The notes under the pieces: generated by a model
The model's input: only the letters and a program-made list of their open reading frames with translations
The model's database searches: none
Told to the model about the DNA's origin: nothing
Part shown: positions 1-9,045 of the stretch, in pieces
Layout: the number at the start of each line of letters is the position of its first letter
How positions within the stretch are numbered: the first letter of the stretch is position 1
DNA from: an uncultured Cytophagales bacterium
GTDB lineage: Bacteria; Bacteroidota; Bacteroidia; Cytophagales; Cyclobacteriaceae
Assembly (NCBI GenBank): GCA_913057175.1
Contig: CAJXNP010000029.1
Coordinates: forward strand, 1 to 47,932
Direction of reading: 5' to 3'
DNA length: 47,932 nucleotides
Made by a program: the position numbers and the translations under genes

Positions 1-1
1 T

Positions 2-55
2 GGTACGAAAACCTATGCTGAAAAGTTTGATGTCAAACCTATCGCCAGTGTTTAA
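2..55 (+). CDS. C-terminal end of an unidentified protein (partial)
   Basis: An open plus-strand frame enters from the left edge and ends at TAA 53-55. It encodes the last 17 residues, GTKTYAEKFDVKPIASV. The codon use looks like real coding sequence, and the frame ends ten bases before the convergent ispE stop, which is a normal spacing for tail-to-tail genes here. The fragment is too short to name a family, and it could be a chance open frame. Confidence 0.45.
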   Translation, partial: GTKTYAEKFDVKPIASV

Positions 56-64
56 ATCGAATTT

Positions 65-886
65 TCAGGCGTGGCCTAGGTATTCCGACCAGATCCGGTA
101 ATTTTTGGGAAGTGAATTTTTAAGATCTACTTCTTCATCAAAAATCCCAAATATTGTTGACCCTGAGCCTGACATTGCCGCATACATAGCTCCGGAATCG
201 TAAAGTCTGGACTTAATCTTTTCCAGTTCAGGGAATTTCTGAAAAATCCCTTTTTCAAAATCATTCACCAAAAAATTTTTCCATTCATTAATCGGAGAAT
301 TGGTGACAATTTGTTCAATGGATTGTTCAGGTTTTCTGGGGTTGACACCTGAATAGGCTGTTTTTGTATCGATGTGAATTTCCGGGTACACAAGGACCAA
401 ATACTTCCCTTTCAAATCCAGATCAATGGGTGACAATACATCTCCTTTTTCAAAAGCTATAGAGGGTTGATTATCGATAAAAAATGCACAATCGCTGCCT
501 ATCTGTGAAGCGTAAAACTTGAGAAGGTCATTTTCAAAGATTAAATCATATTTTTGAGCGATAGCTTTGATGACAAAAGCGGCATCGGCAGATCCTCCGC
601 CAAGCCCTGCTCCAATAGGAATATTTTTGTGAAGATGTATCTCAACATTTGGCAATTGATAGTCCTTCTGGAGAAGTTTGAAAGCTTTCAGACAAAGGTT
701 ATCATTCGAATTGCCCGGGATAGCTATTCCTGTCGATCGAAAAGTCGTTTTTTTCGATTCGTTAATTTCAATGATATCACACCAATTGACCGGGTAGAAA
801 CAGGTTTCAATATTGTGAAAGCCATCCGGACGTTTTTCCACAATGTGAAGGCCAAGGTTGATTTTTGCATTTGGAAAAGTGATCAT
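65..886 (-). CDS. ispE: 4-diphosphocytidyl-2-C-methyl-D-erythritol kinase
   Basis: IspE is the GHMP kinase that phosphorylates CDP-methylerythritol in the MEP (non-mevalonate) route to isopentenyl diphosphate in the cytosol. The 273-residue length is normal. The N-terminus has the substrate motif AKINLGLHIVEKRPDGFHN (about residues 7-25), the ATP-binding glycine loop IPIGAGLGGGSADAA (about 89-103), the IGSDCAFF segment with the catalytic Asp, and the third GHMP motif SGSGSTIFGIF near the C-terminus. It lies 74 bp downstream of fabI on the same strand, with a palindromic element between them. It supplies precursors for quinones and for the carotenoids made by the crt genes at 13-16 kb (inference). 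ATG start. Confidence 0.96.
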   Translation of the reverse strand: MITFPNAKINLGLHIVEKRPDGFHNIETCFYPVNWCDIIEINESKKTTFRSTGIAIPGNSNDNLCLKAFKLLQKDYQLPNVEIHLHKNIPIGAGLGGGSADAAFVIKAIAQKYDLIFENDLLKFYASQIGSDCAFFIDNQPSIAFEKGDVLSPIDLDLKGKYLVLVYPEIHIDTKTAYSGVNPRKPEQSIEQIVTNSPINEWKNFLVNDFEKGIFQKFPELEKIKSRLYDSGAMYAAMSGSGSTIFGIFDEEVDLKNSLPKNYRIWSEYLGHA

Positions 887-913
887 AAAAATGGTAGCCC
901 AAATAAAAACTGT

Positions 914-940
914 GTCATCCTGAAATGAATTCAGGATGAC
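914..940. repeat. REP-like palindrome (11-bp stem)
   Basis: A perfect inverted repeat: GTCATCCTGAA (914-924), loop ATGAA, TTCAGGATGAC (930-940). On the minus strand it is followed by a T-rich run, so it may terminate part of the fabI transcript before ispE. The core GTCATCCTGAA...TTCAGGATGAC resembles short palindromes commonly scattered between genes in Bacteroidota genomes (from memory). No second full copy was seen in this window. Confidence 0.6.
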
Positions 941-960
941 CGAAGTACCTTTAGATTTTT

Positions 961-1773
961 TTATTTAGTTAATTGTTCAATCAAATCATCGGTAATTCCG
1001 GAACTTGAGAATCCCCCATCGTGCATCAGGTTTTGCATGGTAACTTTCCTTGTCAGGTCAGAAAACATGACAACTATGTAGTTGGCGCAATCTTCTCCGG
1101 AGGCATTTCCCAGTGGGGACATTTTATCCGCATAATCAAGGAAAACATCAAATCCACCTACACCACTACCGGCTGTTGTGACGGTTGGCGATTGGGAAAT
1201 TGTATTTACCCTTACATTTTTATTTTTGGCAAAACGATATCCATAACTTCTGGCAATTGATTCCAGAACGGCTTTAGCCTGGGCCATATCCGAATAATCC
1301 GGAAAAGTTCGCTGAGCGGCAATGTATGACAGGGCTAATATAGATCCCCATTCATTCATAGCATCCTGCTTCTCCGCAACCTGCATGACTTTATGAAAGG
1401 AAAGAGCAGATACATCAAGGGTTTTTAAATACCAATCGTAATTCAGGTCTCCATAGTCCTTGCCTTTTCGGACGTTTGGACTCATCCCAATCGAGTGAAG
1501 AATAAAATCCAATTTACCACCTAAAATTTCCGTGGATTTTGAAACCAGATTTTCCAGGTCTTCCATTGATGTTGCATCAGCAGGAATCACTTCTGCTTTG
1601 CATTTTTCAGCCAGTTTGTTGATTTCTCCCATTCTCATGGCGATAGGCGCATTGGTCAATACAAAACTTCCGCCTTCTTCAAAAACTTTTTCTGCGGTCT
1701 TCCAGGCGATGGACTGGTCATTTAATGCTCCGAAGATGATTCCTCGTTTTCCTTTTAATAAGTTATAAGCCAT
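961..1773 (-). CDS. fabI: Enoyl-[acyl-carrier-protein] reductase (NADH), FabI type
   Basis: FabI catalyses the last reductive step of each fatty-acid elongation cycle in the cytosol. The 270-residue protein has the SDR fold in its FabI variant: an N-terminal nucleotide-binding segment GKRGIIFGALNDQSIAW (about 8-24), the LDFILHSIGMSP strand, and the active-site run SYIAAQRTFPDYSDMAQAK. That run contains both FabI tyrosines and the Y-x6-K catalytic pair (YSDMAQAK), followed by a VRVNTISQSPTVTTAGSG loop. It is the standard target of triclosan-type inhibitors (family knowledge). ATG start; a -7-like TATTTTTG lies about 25 bp upstream. It may be co-transcribed with ispE. Confidence 0.96.
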   Translation of the reverse strand: MAYNLLKGKRGIIFGALNDQSIAWKTAEKVFEEGGSFVLTNAPIAMRMGEINKLAEKCKAEVIPADATSMEDLENLVSKSTEILGGKLDFILHSIGMSPNVRKGKDYGDLNYDWYLKTLDVSALSFHKVMQVAEKQDAMNEWGSILALSYIAAQRTFPDYSDMAQAKAVLESIARSYGYRFAKNKNVRVNTISQSPTVTTAGSGVGGFDVFLDYADKMSPLGNASGEDCANYIVVMFSDLTRKVTMQNLMHDGGFSSSGITDDLIEQLTK

Positions 1774-1796
1774 TATACTTCAAATTTTTGCGGCTA

Positions 1797-1804
1797 CAAA
1801 AATA
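1797..1804 (-). promoter_or_regulatory. -7 element of probable fabI promoter
   Basis: The minus strand reads TATTTTTG, an exact match to the Bacteroidota -7 consensus TAnnTTTG, 23 bp from the fabI ATG. No clear -33 TTTG was found at the usual distance, so this is a plausible rather than firm promoter. Confidence 0.4.
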
Positions 1805-1849
1805 GAAATTTCTTTTATGGTTGAGTGATTATCTTAAAAGAAATAAACC

Positions 1850-2632
1850 CTAAATGTATATTTCACCGATCATGTATAATACTGCTTTCCCACTCATTTT
1901 TACCCTATCACCTGCCAATTCACAATAGAGATCACCGCCTCGACTGGAAACTTGTCTGGCTGTAAGTTGAGTTTTGTTCAGCTTTTCTGACCATAGAGGG
2001 ATTAGTTCAGTATGTGCTGATCCAGTCACCGGATCTTCATTGATGCCTACTTTTGGAGCGAAAACACGTGATACGAAATCGACATTGTTTCCGGGAGCAG
2101 TGGCGATGACCAAATGATGGTCTAGTTTTTCCAAAGCATTGAAATCGGGCTTTAGGTTTTTTACAGTCGATTCATTTTCAAAAACGGCAATGCAAAATGA
2201 CTTGCTGAATGTTTCTACAGGTTGAGCTCCTAATGCTTCTGCTGTGCCACCTGGTATAGGTATAGGTTGAGGTGGGTTTGAGGGAAAGTCCATTTCTAAA
2301 AGGCCATCCTTATTCAAAACGTTCAGTGCCCCAACTTTGCATTGAAAATCAACTTTGTTTGCCTGTGATCCCAGATAGTTTAATATAACATGTGCGGATG
2401 CAAGCGTAGCATGTCCGCATAAATCGATCTCAGCTTCAGGTGTAAACCACCGAATATCATAATGGCCATTATTTTTAACAAAGAAGGCCGTTTCTGACAA
2501 ATTATTTTCCATGGCAATTTTTTGCATCTGGTCTTCTTCAAGCCATTCACCCAATGGACAAATGGCAGCTGGATTTCCTGAAAATACCTTATCTGTGAAT
2601 GCATCAACCTGGTAGATTTTGAGATTTTTCAT
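1850..2632 (-). CDS. PhzF-family isomerase/epimerase-like protein
   Basis: The 260-residue protein is a PhzF-like (diaminopimelate-epimerase fold) enzyme. Members catalyse proton-shift isomerisations, such as trans-2,3-dihydro-3-hydroxyanthranilate in phenazine synthesis, but most are of unknown substrate. Visible family marks are the N-terminal YQVDAFTDKVFSGNPAAICP (about 6-25), NNLSETAFFV with the catalytic Glu (about 43-52), the first-half loop EIDLCGHATLASAHVI, and the second-half EDPVTGSAHTELIPLW. No phenazine genes are nearby, so a housekeeping or detoxifying role is more likely than phenazine synthesis. ATG start; it stands alone between fabI and the propeller gene, all on the same strand. 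Confidence 0.88.
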   Translation of the reverse strand: MKNLKIYQVDAFTDKVFSGNPAAICPLGEWLEEDQMQKIAMENNLSETAFFVKNNGHYDIRWFTPEAEIDLCGHATLASAHVILNYLGSQANKVDFQCKVGALNVLNKDGLLEMDFPSNPPQPIPIPGGTAEALGAQPVETFSKSFCIAVFENESTVKNLKPDFNALEKLDHHLVIATAPGNNVDFVSRVFAPKVGINEDPVTGSAHTELIPLWSEKLNKTQLTARQVSSRGGDLYCELAGDRVKMSGKAVLYMIGEIYI

Positions 2633-2686
2633 AAATACAAGTGGTTTTAGAAAATATGGATACGGATTTACCTTAAAAAGAGTTTG

Positions 2687-3568
2687 TCAAAACAAGGGTT
2701 GAAATTGCAGAATATCACCTGATTTTCCCCTTCCTTCATTGGAAATATACATGACACCGCTCTGATCAAAGCAAATTCCTTCCGGCTGAGAAAATACACT
2801 TCTTTTTAATGGTGATACGTTTTTGATCTGACCACTTTGATCGAGGACGACCATTAATTTACCAACTGAAGAAAGAATGATGATATCATCGGTTATCGGG
2901 TGAACAGCAATTGCAGATGGTTTGAAAGGCAAATGCTTTTTTTTGTCGAGATCATGATCATCCAACGCATGTCGTAATTTTTCATTCGAATAGGTAATAG
3001 CAGGAGTTTTGTTGAATTTATTTTCAGGCCATTCTATGCTATAAATCGCAAAATCGTCTGTTTCGAAATTTTTAGTATCATTCTTATTTTTGCATATTAT
3101 CAGAACCTGATTTGATGCATGATTAAAAGCTAAACCTTCTGTATCATTTGATGAAGAAAGATCTGTTTCAATTTCACTTACTTCTCCAATATCGTCCTCA
3201 AAAATATCAAAATGATATACGTTGCCATTGCTTTTTAATACATAGGCAGTCTGATCAATGATTTCTACTCCTTCATAATCTCCCTTGGAGCCGAAGTCTT
3301 CTTCTCTAATAATTTTATTTTTTTCCAGGTTGTAGAAATAAAGATGGCCCTTCTCGTCCTGGATGCAGGCCAATGTCGAATCCGAATAGAAACCAAGTCC
3401 GGAAATTTCATTTAATTCTTCAACAAGCTTGTATTTTGTATTCGGTTGATTGAGATCGTACGAAAATCCACTGATATTCAACATGTATTGTTGGTCGTCA
3501 TAATTTTCAGAAAGAAGAGATAATTGCCAGTAAACAAGGAATGTCAATAATATTATCAGGCCAGACAT
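2687..3568 (-). CDS. SdiA-regulated-domain (YjiK-like) exported beta-propeller protein
   Basis: A frame open from TTG 3613; the ATG at 3568 gives 293 residues and is preferred because it places a hydrophobic signal/anchor (MSGLIILLTFLVYWQLSLL) right at the N-terminus. The remainder has propeller-blade strands of the SdiA-regulated family: GLGFYSDSTLACIQDEKGHL, GDYEGVEIIDQTAYVL, NDTEGLAFNHASNQVLIIC, FKPSAIAVHPITDDIIIL and QPEGICFDQSGVMYISNEG. This family is thought to be periplasmic or surface-anchored with unknown ligand. The domain lies outside the cytoplasmic membrane if the helix is an anchor. The TTG start is possible but would bury the hydrophobic segment behind 15 residues. Confidence 0.75.
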   Translation of the reverse strand: MSGLIILLTFLVYWQLSLLSENYDDQQYMLNISGFSYDLNQPNTKYKLVEELNEISGLGFYSDSTLACIQDEKGHLYFYNLEKNKIIREEDFGSKGDYEGVEIIDQTAYVLKSNGNVYHFDIFEDDIGEVSEIETDLSSSNDTEGLAFNHASNQVLIICKNKNDTKNFETDDFAIYSIEWPENKFNKTPAITYSNEKLRHALDDHDLDKKKHLPFKPSAIAVHPITDDIIILSSVGKLMVVLDQSGQIKNVSPLKRSVFSQPEGICFDQSGVMYISNEGRGKSGDILQFQPLF

Positions 3569-3693
3569 AAGTGCAGTAATCTTTCCGGTGCTAAGTTCCA
3601 AATTCAAAGACAAATTTTATCAATAATTACATCAAATAATTTACCTTAAAATAATAAATTGAAAATAGAGTATTTTGAAATGTAACTTGTAAT

Positions 3694-3701
3694 TATCTTT
3701 G
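3694..3701 (+). promoter_or_regulatory. Possible -7 promoter element upstream of the HD-domain gene
   Basis: TATCTTTG matches TAnnTTTG exactly. A TTTG at 3674-3677 could serve as the -33 box, but the spacer is only 16 nt, shorter than usual. The implied leader is about 160 nt. The divergent 3569-3868 region is otherwise AT-rich with no recognised element. Confidence 0.3.
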
Positions 3702-3868
3702 AGGTTTATTGTAGATACAATTGTTGTACGATCTACATGACTTTTATCAGTTTTAAAAAACGAAAAGTCTTACACTCAAACTTAAATTCAAATATATCGT
3801 TTGTGCAACAAGAATGTGAGTTTATCGATTTGAAAACAAATATTTTTTACAAAGAAGGATAGAGCGTG

Positions 3869-4468
3869 ATGTCGTATTCAACACCACTTATTAAGAAGGC
3901 AGAGGTATTTGTTAGGAGGTTTTTAAGTGAGAATTTCACTGACAATATTTGTTATCATAATATTGACCATACCCTTGAAGTAGTCAGGGCATCGGAGAAA
4001 ATAGGAAAGAAATGTGAGCTGAATGAACAGGAGTTGGAAATTGTCATTTTGGCTTCATGGTTTCATGATACCGGGTATTATAAAGGGAATGTTAACCATG
4101 AAAGCGAAAGCGCTCGTATTGCAAGGGAATTTTTGGAAAAAGAGCTTGTAGATCAGGTCCTTATAGATGCAGTAATCAATTGCATTAACGCCACGAGAAT
4201 CCCGCAGTCTCCTCAGAATTTAGTTGAAAAGGTTGTTTGTGATGCTGATTTGTACCACCTCTCCACAGCCAAGTTTTTTACAAAATCGGAATTATTGAGA
4301 AAGGAATTAGTTGCTCACCATTGTCACATAAGTCCAAAAAGCTGGATGGCCAAAAGTTGCATGTTTGTTCGGCAACACAATTACTTCACAGAATTTGCCA
4401 GGAAAATCCTCAAGCCCAAAAAGCAGGAAAACCTCAAAAAACTAGAGCAAAAACTATCCCGGCAATAG
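3869..4468 (+). CDS. HD-domain metal-dependent phosphohydrolase
   Basis: The protein of 199 residues (ATG 3869; an in-frame GTG lies one codon upstream) carries an HD domain. The metal-ligand pattern is H in YHNIDHTLEVV (about 28-38), the paired HD in ASWFHDTGYYKG (about 65-76), and a later D in VVCDADLYHLS (about 129-139). HD proteins hydrolyse phosphate esters, often of nucleotides, and this one resembles the stand-alone small HD hydrolases of unknown substrate rather than RelA/SpoT (no synthetase part) or HD-GYP proteins. The C-terminal third is Lys-rich. It is a single gene flanked by long AT-rich gaps, with AAGGAT upstream as a possible ribosome site. Confidence 0.85.
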   Translation: MSYSTPLIKKAEVFVRRFLSENFTDNICYHNIDHTLEVVRASEKIGKKCELNEQELEIVILASWFHDTGYYKGNVNHESESARIAREFLEKELVDQVLIDAVINCINATRIPQSPQNLVEKVVCDADLYHLSTAKFFTKSELLRKELVAHHCHISPKSWMAKSCMFVRQHNYFTEFARKILKPKKQENLKKLEQKLSRQ

Positions 4469-4748
4469 AATAAACCCACATTAGAATAGGGAAGCACCAT
4501 CAAAAACAAAACTATTTGAGGCAGGTGAAATTATGCTCAAAAGAATACATTGGGGTTGGAGAATCTCTTCTATTCCACTATAAAATTATCCTGTCGGTTC
4601 AATTCAATTCTAGTTATCAGCGTAAACAACCCTCATCTTCTTACCTAAAAAGCAAAAAAAATTGTAAATTAATGGTTACATAGTACATGAGATTAATATT
4701 AATCAGGGGAATTGTAAATTGCATTTTTTATAACGTATTTAATATTTT
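4469..4748. other. AT-rich intergenic region, nothing recognised
   Basis: These 280 bp after the HD gene contain no open frame of substance and no clear terminator hairpin. The second half is very AT-rich and leads into the promoter of the secreted-protein operon. Confidence 0.5.
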
Positions 4749-4781
4749 ATTGTAATTTTTCAATATTATTAGTTAGTTTTG
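4749..4781 (+). promoter_or_regulatory. Promoter of the T9SS cassette
   Basis: ATTG (4749-4752) and TAGTTTTG (4774-4781) match the Bacteroidota -33 and -7 boxes with a 21-nt spacer. Transcription would start near 4787, giving a leader of about 100 nt before the ATG at 4886. This is the only good promoter seen before the three cassette genes. Confidence 0.55.
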
Positions 4782-4885
4782 CTGTGAAAACGGGTAGGCT
4801 GCTGTATTAAAAAGTTCGAACAAAATGAATTTTTCTATGCATGTAAGCAAGTAAAATAATAGCAAGCAATCAAAAATAGTTCTGT

Positions 4886-7800
4886 ATGATGAAATCTCTA
4901 CTCCAAAAATTTCTGCCAATGGTAGCAATTGTTTTGTTACTAGGTGTTGAAGGCTTTTCTCAATGTGATTCCGTTAATGCCATCATTAATTCAAAATTAA
5001 GATACCTGGGAGATTGGCAACCTAATGGACGTCCCTTATACCTTGAAGATGATATTCTCGAAATATCTGATGATGTATTGAATTTCGTTAATGAAGTATT
5101 GCCTGAGTCAGCAAGCATTGTTGAATCAGGAATTTTTAATGATGAGCTCCAGTCCAATACGGAAATAACAGATTCTACAGATTTATACATGACTTTTGTA
5201 AGTGAAGGAGCAGATTGGAAAAATGTATTGGGCTATTATACCTATGACTTGGACAGCCCGCCATCAACCTATGAAGATATTGATAGCATGGTTGTCATAT
5301 TCCCAAACGTTTCTGCTCCGGGGGTTATAAAAAAGGGAGAGAGGGTCCATTTAGGAACATTCCCGCCTAACACCGGTGTTGGTTATTTTTTAATCGCCGA
5401 CGGATATAAAACCAATAATATTTGCATTAAGGATCATATTGTGTTTACAGATAAGCACCTGAATACATTCGCTGATCCTCAGTACAGACAACATACCGTG
5501 TTGTTGAGCAATACAAAAGAACAGCAATATCTTTTGGGTATGGAAGATCAGGCCAGACCAAGCGGTGATAATGATTTTAACGATGCAGTATTTTACATTG
5601 AAGGGAATATTAATGATGACAATATACCTATTATTTCTATTGCTGAGATTTCAGGAGATACTGTTTTGTGTGATGAAAACGACCTTGCTACTGTAACCAT
5701 TGACATAATAGGAACACCTCCATTTGACATTGTTTACAATAATGGTATTGAAAACGTAGAAATTACAGACATTCAAACCACAACCTACTCTTTTGAAACG
5801 GCTGTAAAGAACATTTTCACCCTTGTTTCTGTGGAAAATCAATATGGCAAAGGTATGGTAAGTGGTGAGGCAAATGTTCAGCTGTCACAGCTTGCCGGTG
5901 GGGTAGTAAATGAGGAAAACTCCATTTGTAAATCCGGTGATGATGTTGGTCTTCAACTATACTTCAAAGGATTTCCTCCCTATACACTTAAATACACTGA
6001 AAATGGTGTGGAAAAGGAAATTGTCGGTATTATGGAGGATACCATTGATTTTGTGGCTGATCCGGATATTGATTATGAGTTTGTCTCACTATCCGATAAT
6101 TATTGTTCAATAAACCTGGGTAAAAATATTGATCTCTACACAGTAGAGACACCAGGGGTGCAAATAGAAATTCCTGAGGTTGATTGCGAAAATCCAGGAT
6201 TAGCAAAATTGTTAGTTAATTTCACAGGTGAACCACCCTATACATTTCAATACAGCATTTCCGGGACAATTCTTGAGAAAACAATAGAATCCTCATCTTT
6301 CGAATTGGATGTTCCGATTCATGGCATTTTTGAGTTTCTAGGTTTCTCAGGTTCAAATTGCCCTGGAGTTGTACCTAGCACGTTTACTAAGTTTCAAAAT
6401 GCTGCACCACCAAAAGCAAATTTCGTATCTGATCAAGTACCTGTTTGTGAAGAAGGATCAGAAGTAGAACTTCAAATTGAATTGGAGGGAATTACTCCTA
6501 TTACATTTGAGTTGAGGTATGGGGATCAAACAGAATTTATTACAACAGATGATTTGATCTACACTTATGTTACCAATAACATCGGAACCTATTCAATAAA
6601 AAGTGTAAGTAATGCTTTTTGTCAGACCAATGATGCAGCTTCAACTGTAGATATAAATGTTGTTGAAAAGCCTACTTTTGAATTGGAAACAACAGCAAAC
6701 GAATTTTGTGAAGGTGGATCCGGGACCCTTTCTTTTAATTTTACAGGAGTGGCTCCATGGAGTTTTACCCTTACTAATGGAAGTTATGAGGAATCATTTG
6801 CAGTAAATGAGAACCCCTACGAAGTGCAGGTTTCTGATCCAGGAGATTATTCTATGACAAATTTCTCCGATGCAAACTGTTCTGTAGATGTATCAGGATC
6901 ACAAATTGTAAGCTTCAATACGCTTCCGCAACCAATGGCAACAATAAGCGGAGGCGGTGAATTCTGTGGGGAAACTCAATCAGTTGATATCACTTTTGAA
7001 TTGGCAGGCGAACCTCCATTTAATGTAGTTTATACCGATGGTGAAGAGGAATTTGACTTTTCAATTGAAGAATCGAGCTATTCCGTAAGTGTAACCAATT
7101 CCGGGACTTATTCAATTGTAAGCTTTAGCAACGCTTCCTGTGAAGGCGCTTTCTCTGGTGAAGCGATTGTAAATAATTTAGGTGATATTGAGGCAGAAAT
7201 TGAAGGCCCTGATTTTTCTTGTCAGAATGAAACAATAGCATTATCCCTATCTGCAATTGACGAGAGCATCACCTCTATTAACTGGACAACTACTGGTAGT
7301 GGGGAGATCAAAAATAACGGTACTCCTGATATAGTTTACGAACCTGCTGATGGAGAATCTGGTGAAATTACATTTGATGTGACATTAGCCAATACCTGTG
7401 GTCAAGTAGTCCTGACAAAAGCAGTAAATATCATCGAAACCCCAACAGCTGAGTTTACTATTATGCCTGATGAGCTATTTAGTGATTCTGACATAACTTT
7501 TACTGCTGAAGATGTAGATATGGACAGCTACCAATGGAACCTTGGTGATGGAGGGGAAAATACAGGTGAACAATTTGTTTACTCATATAATGAAGCTGGA
7601 AATTATATCGTGACACTCAAGGTGGAAATAGAAGGATGTTCTAACGAAAGCTTGCAAGAAATTATAGTATTGCCCAAAAATGAATTATTTGTTCCAAATG
7701 TATTTAACCCCAATGCTCTACATCCTGAAAACAGGGTAGTAAAGGTATATGGGACGAACGTCAGCGAGAACGGGTTTGTTTTCAAGATCGTCAATCGATG

Positions 7801-7978
7801 GGGTAATACAATCTATCAAACAACAAGTTTTATAACTGCAAATACAGAAGGTTGGGATGGTGAAAAATTCAACGTCGAAGAAGAACAGTCCTTGAATGCA
7901 TTTACTTACATTCTAAGGGGACAGTTTGCGGATGGACAAGAGTTTGAACGCACCGGTACCATTACCATGCTTCAGTAA
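4886..7978 (+). CDS. Large secreted repeat protein with T9SS type B (gliding-motility-associated) C-terminal sorting domain
   Basis: The protein has 1030 residues. Domains in order: a signal peptide ending about residue 25 (VEGFSQ|C); a DUF4114-like domain with GMEDQARPSGDNDFNDAVFY (about 216-235), where the acidic D/N cluster may bind calcium; seven tandem Ig-like repeats of 86-88 residues, each opening with a Cys (near residues 260, 346, 433, 520, 607, 693, 779) and most carrying a PPF/PPY-type motif; a PKD domain (about 853-928, YQWNLGDGG); and a type B C-terminal domain (about 933-1030) starting LFVPNVFNPN and containing KIVNRWGNTIYQT and GWDG. The protein should cross the outer membrane through the type IX system and be anchored on the surface or released. 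It is followed at once by PorP/SprF, the usual partner of type B substrates. The ligand is unknown; adhesion is an inference. The ATG at 4889 is an equal choice. Confidence 0.9.
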   Translation: MMKSLLQKFLPMVAIVLLLGVEGFSQCDSVNAIINSKLRYLGDWQPNGRPLYLEDDILEISDDVLNFVNEVLPESASIVESGIFNDELQSNTEITDSTDLYMTFVSEGADWKNVLGYYTYDLDSPPSTYEDIDSMVVIFPNVSAPGVIKKGERVHLGTFPPNTGVGYFLIADGYKTNNICIKDHIVFTDKHLNTFADPQYRQHTVLLSNTKEQQYLLGMEDQARPSGDNDFNDAVFYIEGNINDDNIPIISIAEISGDTVLCDENDLATVTIDIIGTPPFDIVYNNGIENVEITDIQTTTYSFETAVKNIFTLVSVENQYGKGMVSGEANVQLSQLAGGVVNEENSICKSGDDVGLQLYFKGFPPYTLKYTENGVEKEIVGIMEDTIDFVADPDIDYEFVSLSDNYCSINLGKNIDLYTVETPGVQIEIPEVDCENPGLAKLLVNFTGEPPYTFQYSISGTILEKTIESSSFELDVPIHGIFEFLGFSGSNCPGVVPSTFTKFQNAAPPKANFVSDQVPVCEEGSEVELQIELEGITPITFELRYGDQTEFITTDDLIYTYVTNNIGTYSIKSVSNAFCQTNDAASTVDINVVEKPTFELETTANEFCEGGSGTLSFNFTGVAPWSFTLTNGSYEESFAVNENPYEVQVSDPGDYSMTNFSDANCSVDVSGSQIVSFNTLPQPMATISGGGEFCGETQSVDITFELAGEPPFNVVYTDGEEEFDFSIEESSYSVSVTNSGTYSIVSFSNASCEGAFSGEAIVNNLGDIEAEIEGPDFSCQNETIALSLSAIDESITSINWTTTGSGEIKNNGTPDIVYEPADGESGEITFDVTLANTCGQVVLTKAVNIIETPTAEFTIMPDELFSDSDITFTAEDVDMDSYQWNLGDGGENTGEQFVYSYNEAGNYIVTLKVEIEGCSNESLQEIIVLPKNELFVPNVFNPNALHPENRVVKVYGTNVSENGFVFKIVNRWGNTIYQTTSFITANTEGWDGEKFNVEEEQSLNAFTYILRGQFADGQEFERTGTITMLQ

Positions 7979-7989
7979 TTTTCAACCAA

Positions 7990-9024
7990 ATGGTCAAAAG
8001 TTTTTTAACGGTATTAATTTTTTTGGTGGTTGCAGGGAATGATCTAAGAGCCCAAGATCCTGTATTTTCTCAGTTTTACAACGCACCATTGTATTTAAAT
8101 CCTGCATTAATGGGAGATTATCAGGATTTTTCTCTGGGGTTAAGCTATCGGTCACAATGGAATAGTTTGGTTTTTCCCTACAATACAACCCAGGTTTCCA
8201 TGATCGCTCCATTGTATTACGACAAGCACAAAAAGCCTGAAGGCCATTTAGGTGGTGTAGGGGTTTCATTTTATACAGACAAGGCCGGGGAAGGAGATAA
8301 TTTTAAATCGACCGGAGCAAATGCCAGTTTTGCTTATAATGTACAATTAGCTACGCAGAATAAGAATACACTAACATTTGCCATTCAGGCTGGAATGGTG
8401 AATAGGAGAATTGATACGGATGTACTACAGTGGGGCGAACAATACAGCGATCTGATAGGATTTGATCCAACGGTTGTTCCTGCGGATGTAAGCCTTATCA
8501 ATAATTCTACGGTTTTTGATATTACAACGGGCGCATTCTGGCGATATTATTCCAGTATTGATTCCCGGGTGATAAGGTCCATTTATGCAGGGTATTGTGT
8601 GGGACATTTAAATCATCCTGACCAATCTGTTTTGGAAAATCAAAAGGATAATTTGCCACTGCTCCATAAGTTCCATGGAGGATTAGTTGTGGCCTTGTCT
8701 GAAAAATTCACCATTTCGGGAAATTTTCTGACTCTATTTCAAGACGAAGAAAATCAGACAAATTATGGCATGTTTGGAGCATATACGCTTCCGGTTGAAT
8801 CCTCCGGTATTTTGAGTAATATGATTACCCGGTTAGGAGCATGGCATCGCTGGGATGACTCTTTTATTGCCAGTATTGAATTTTTAACAGATAATATACA
8901 GCTTGGATTTAGCTACGATTGGAATGTCACCTCATTGAAATACAACAACAGAGGTACGGGAGCCTATGAAATTACACTTGGGTACAAGTTTTATTCACCC
9001 GCTCCTCCAAAAGTACTTTATTGA
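7990..9024 (+). CDS. PorP/SprF family type IX secretion membrane protein
   Basis: The 344-residue protein has a signal peptide (to about LRAQ) followed by QDPVFSQFYNAPLYLNPALMG, the hallmark opening of the PorP/SprF family, then alternating beta-strands of an outer-membrane barrel ending GAYEITLGYKFYSP. SprF-type members are needed to secrete or tether particular type B sorting-domain substrates such as SprB. Here the gene starts 11 bp after the stop of just such a substrate, so the two very likely form a cognate pair. ATG start. Confidence 0.92.
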   Translation: MVKSFLTVLIFLVVAGNDLRAQDPVFSQFYNAPLYLNPALMGDYQDFSLGLSYRSQWNSLVFPYNTTQVSMIAPLYYDKHKKPEGHLGGVGVSFYTDKAGEGDNFKSTGANASFAYNVQLATQNKNTLTFAIQAGMVNRRIDTDVLQWGEQYSDLIGFDPTVVPADVSLINNSTVFDITTGAFWRYYSSIDSRVIRSIYAGYCVGHLNHPDQSVLENQKDNLPLLHKFHGGLVVALSEKFTISGNFLTLFQDEENQTNYGMFGAYTLPVESSGILSNMITRLGAWHRWDDSFIASIEFLTDNIQLGFSYDWNVTSLKYNNRGTGAYEITLGYKFYSPAPPKVLY

Positions 9025-9045
9025 GAATGAACCTAAACAGATGAA

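Noticed and set aside
1850-2632. Phenazine biosynthesis gene
   Set aside because: PhzF-like fold only; none of the other phenazine genes is nearby, and most PhzF relatives have other roles.
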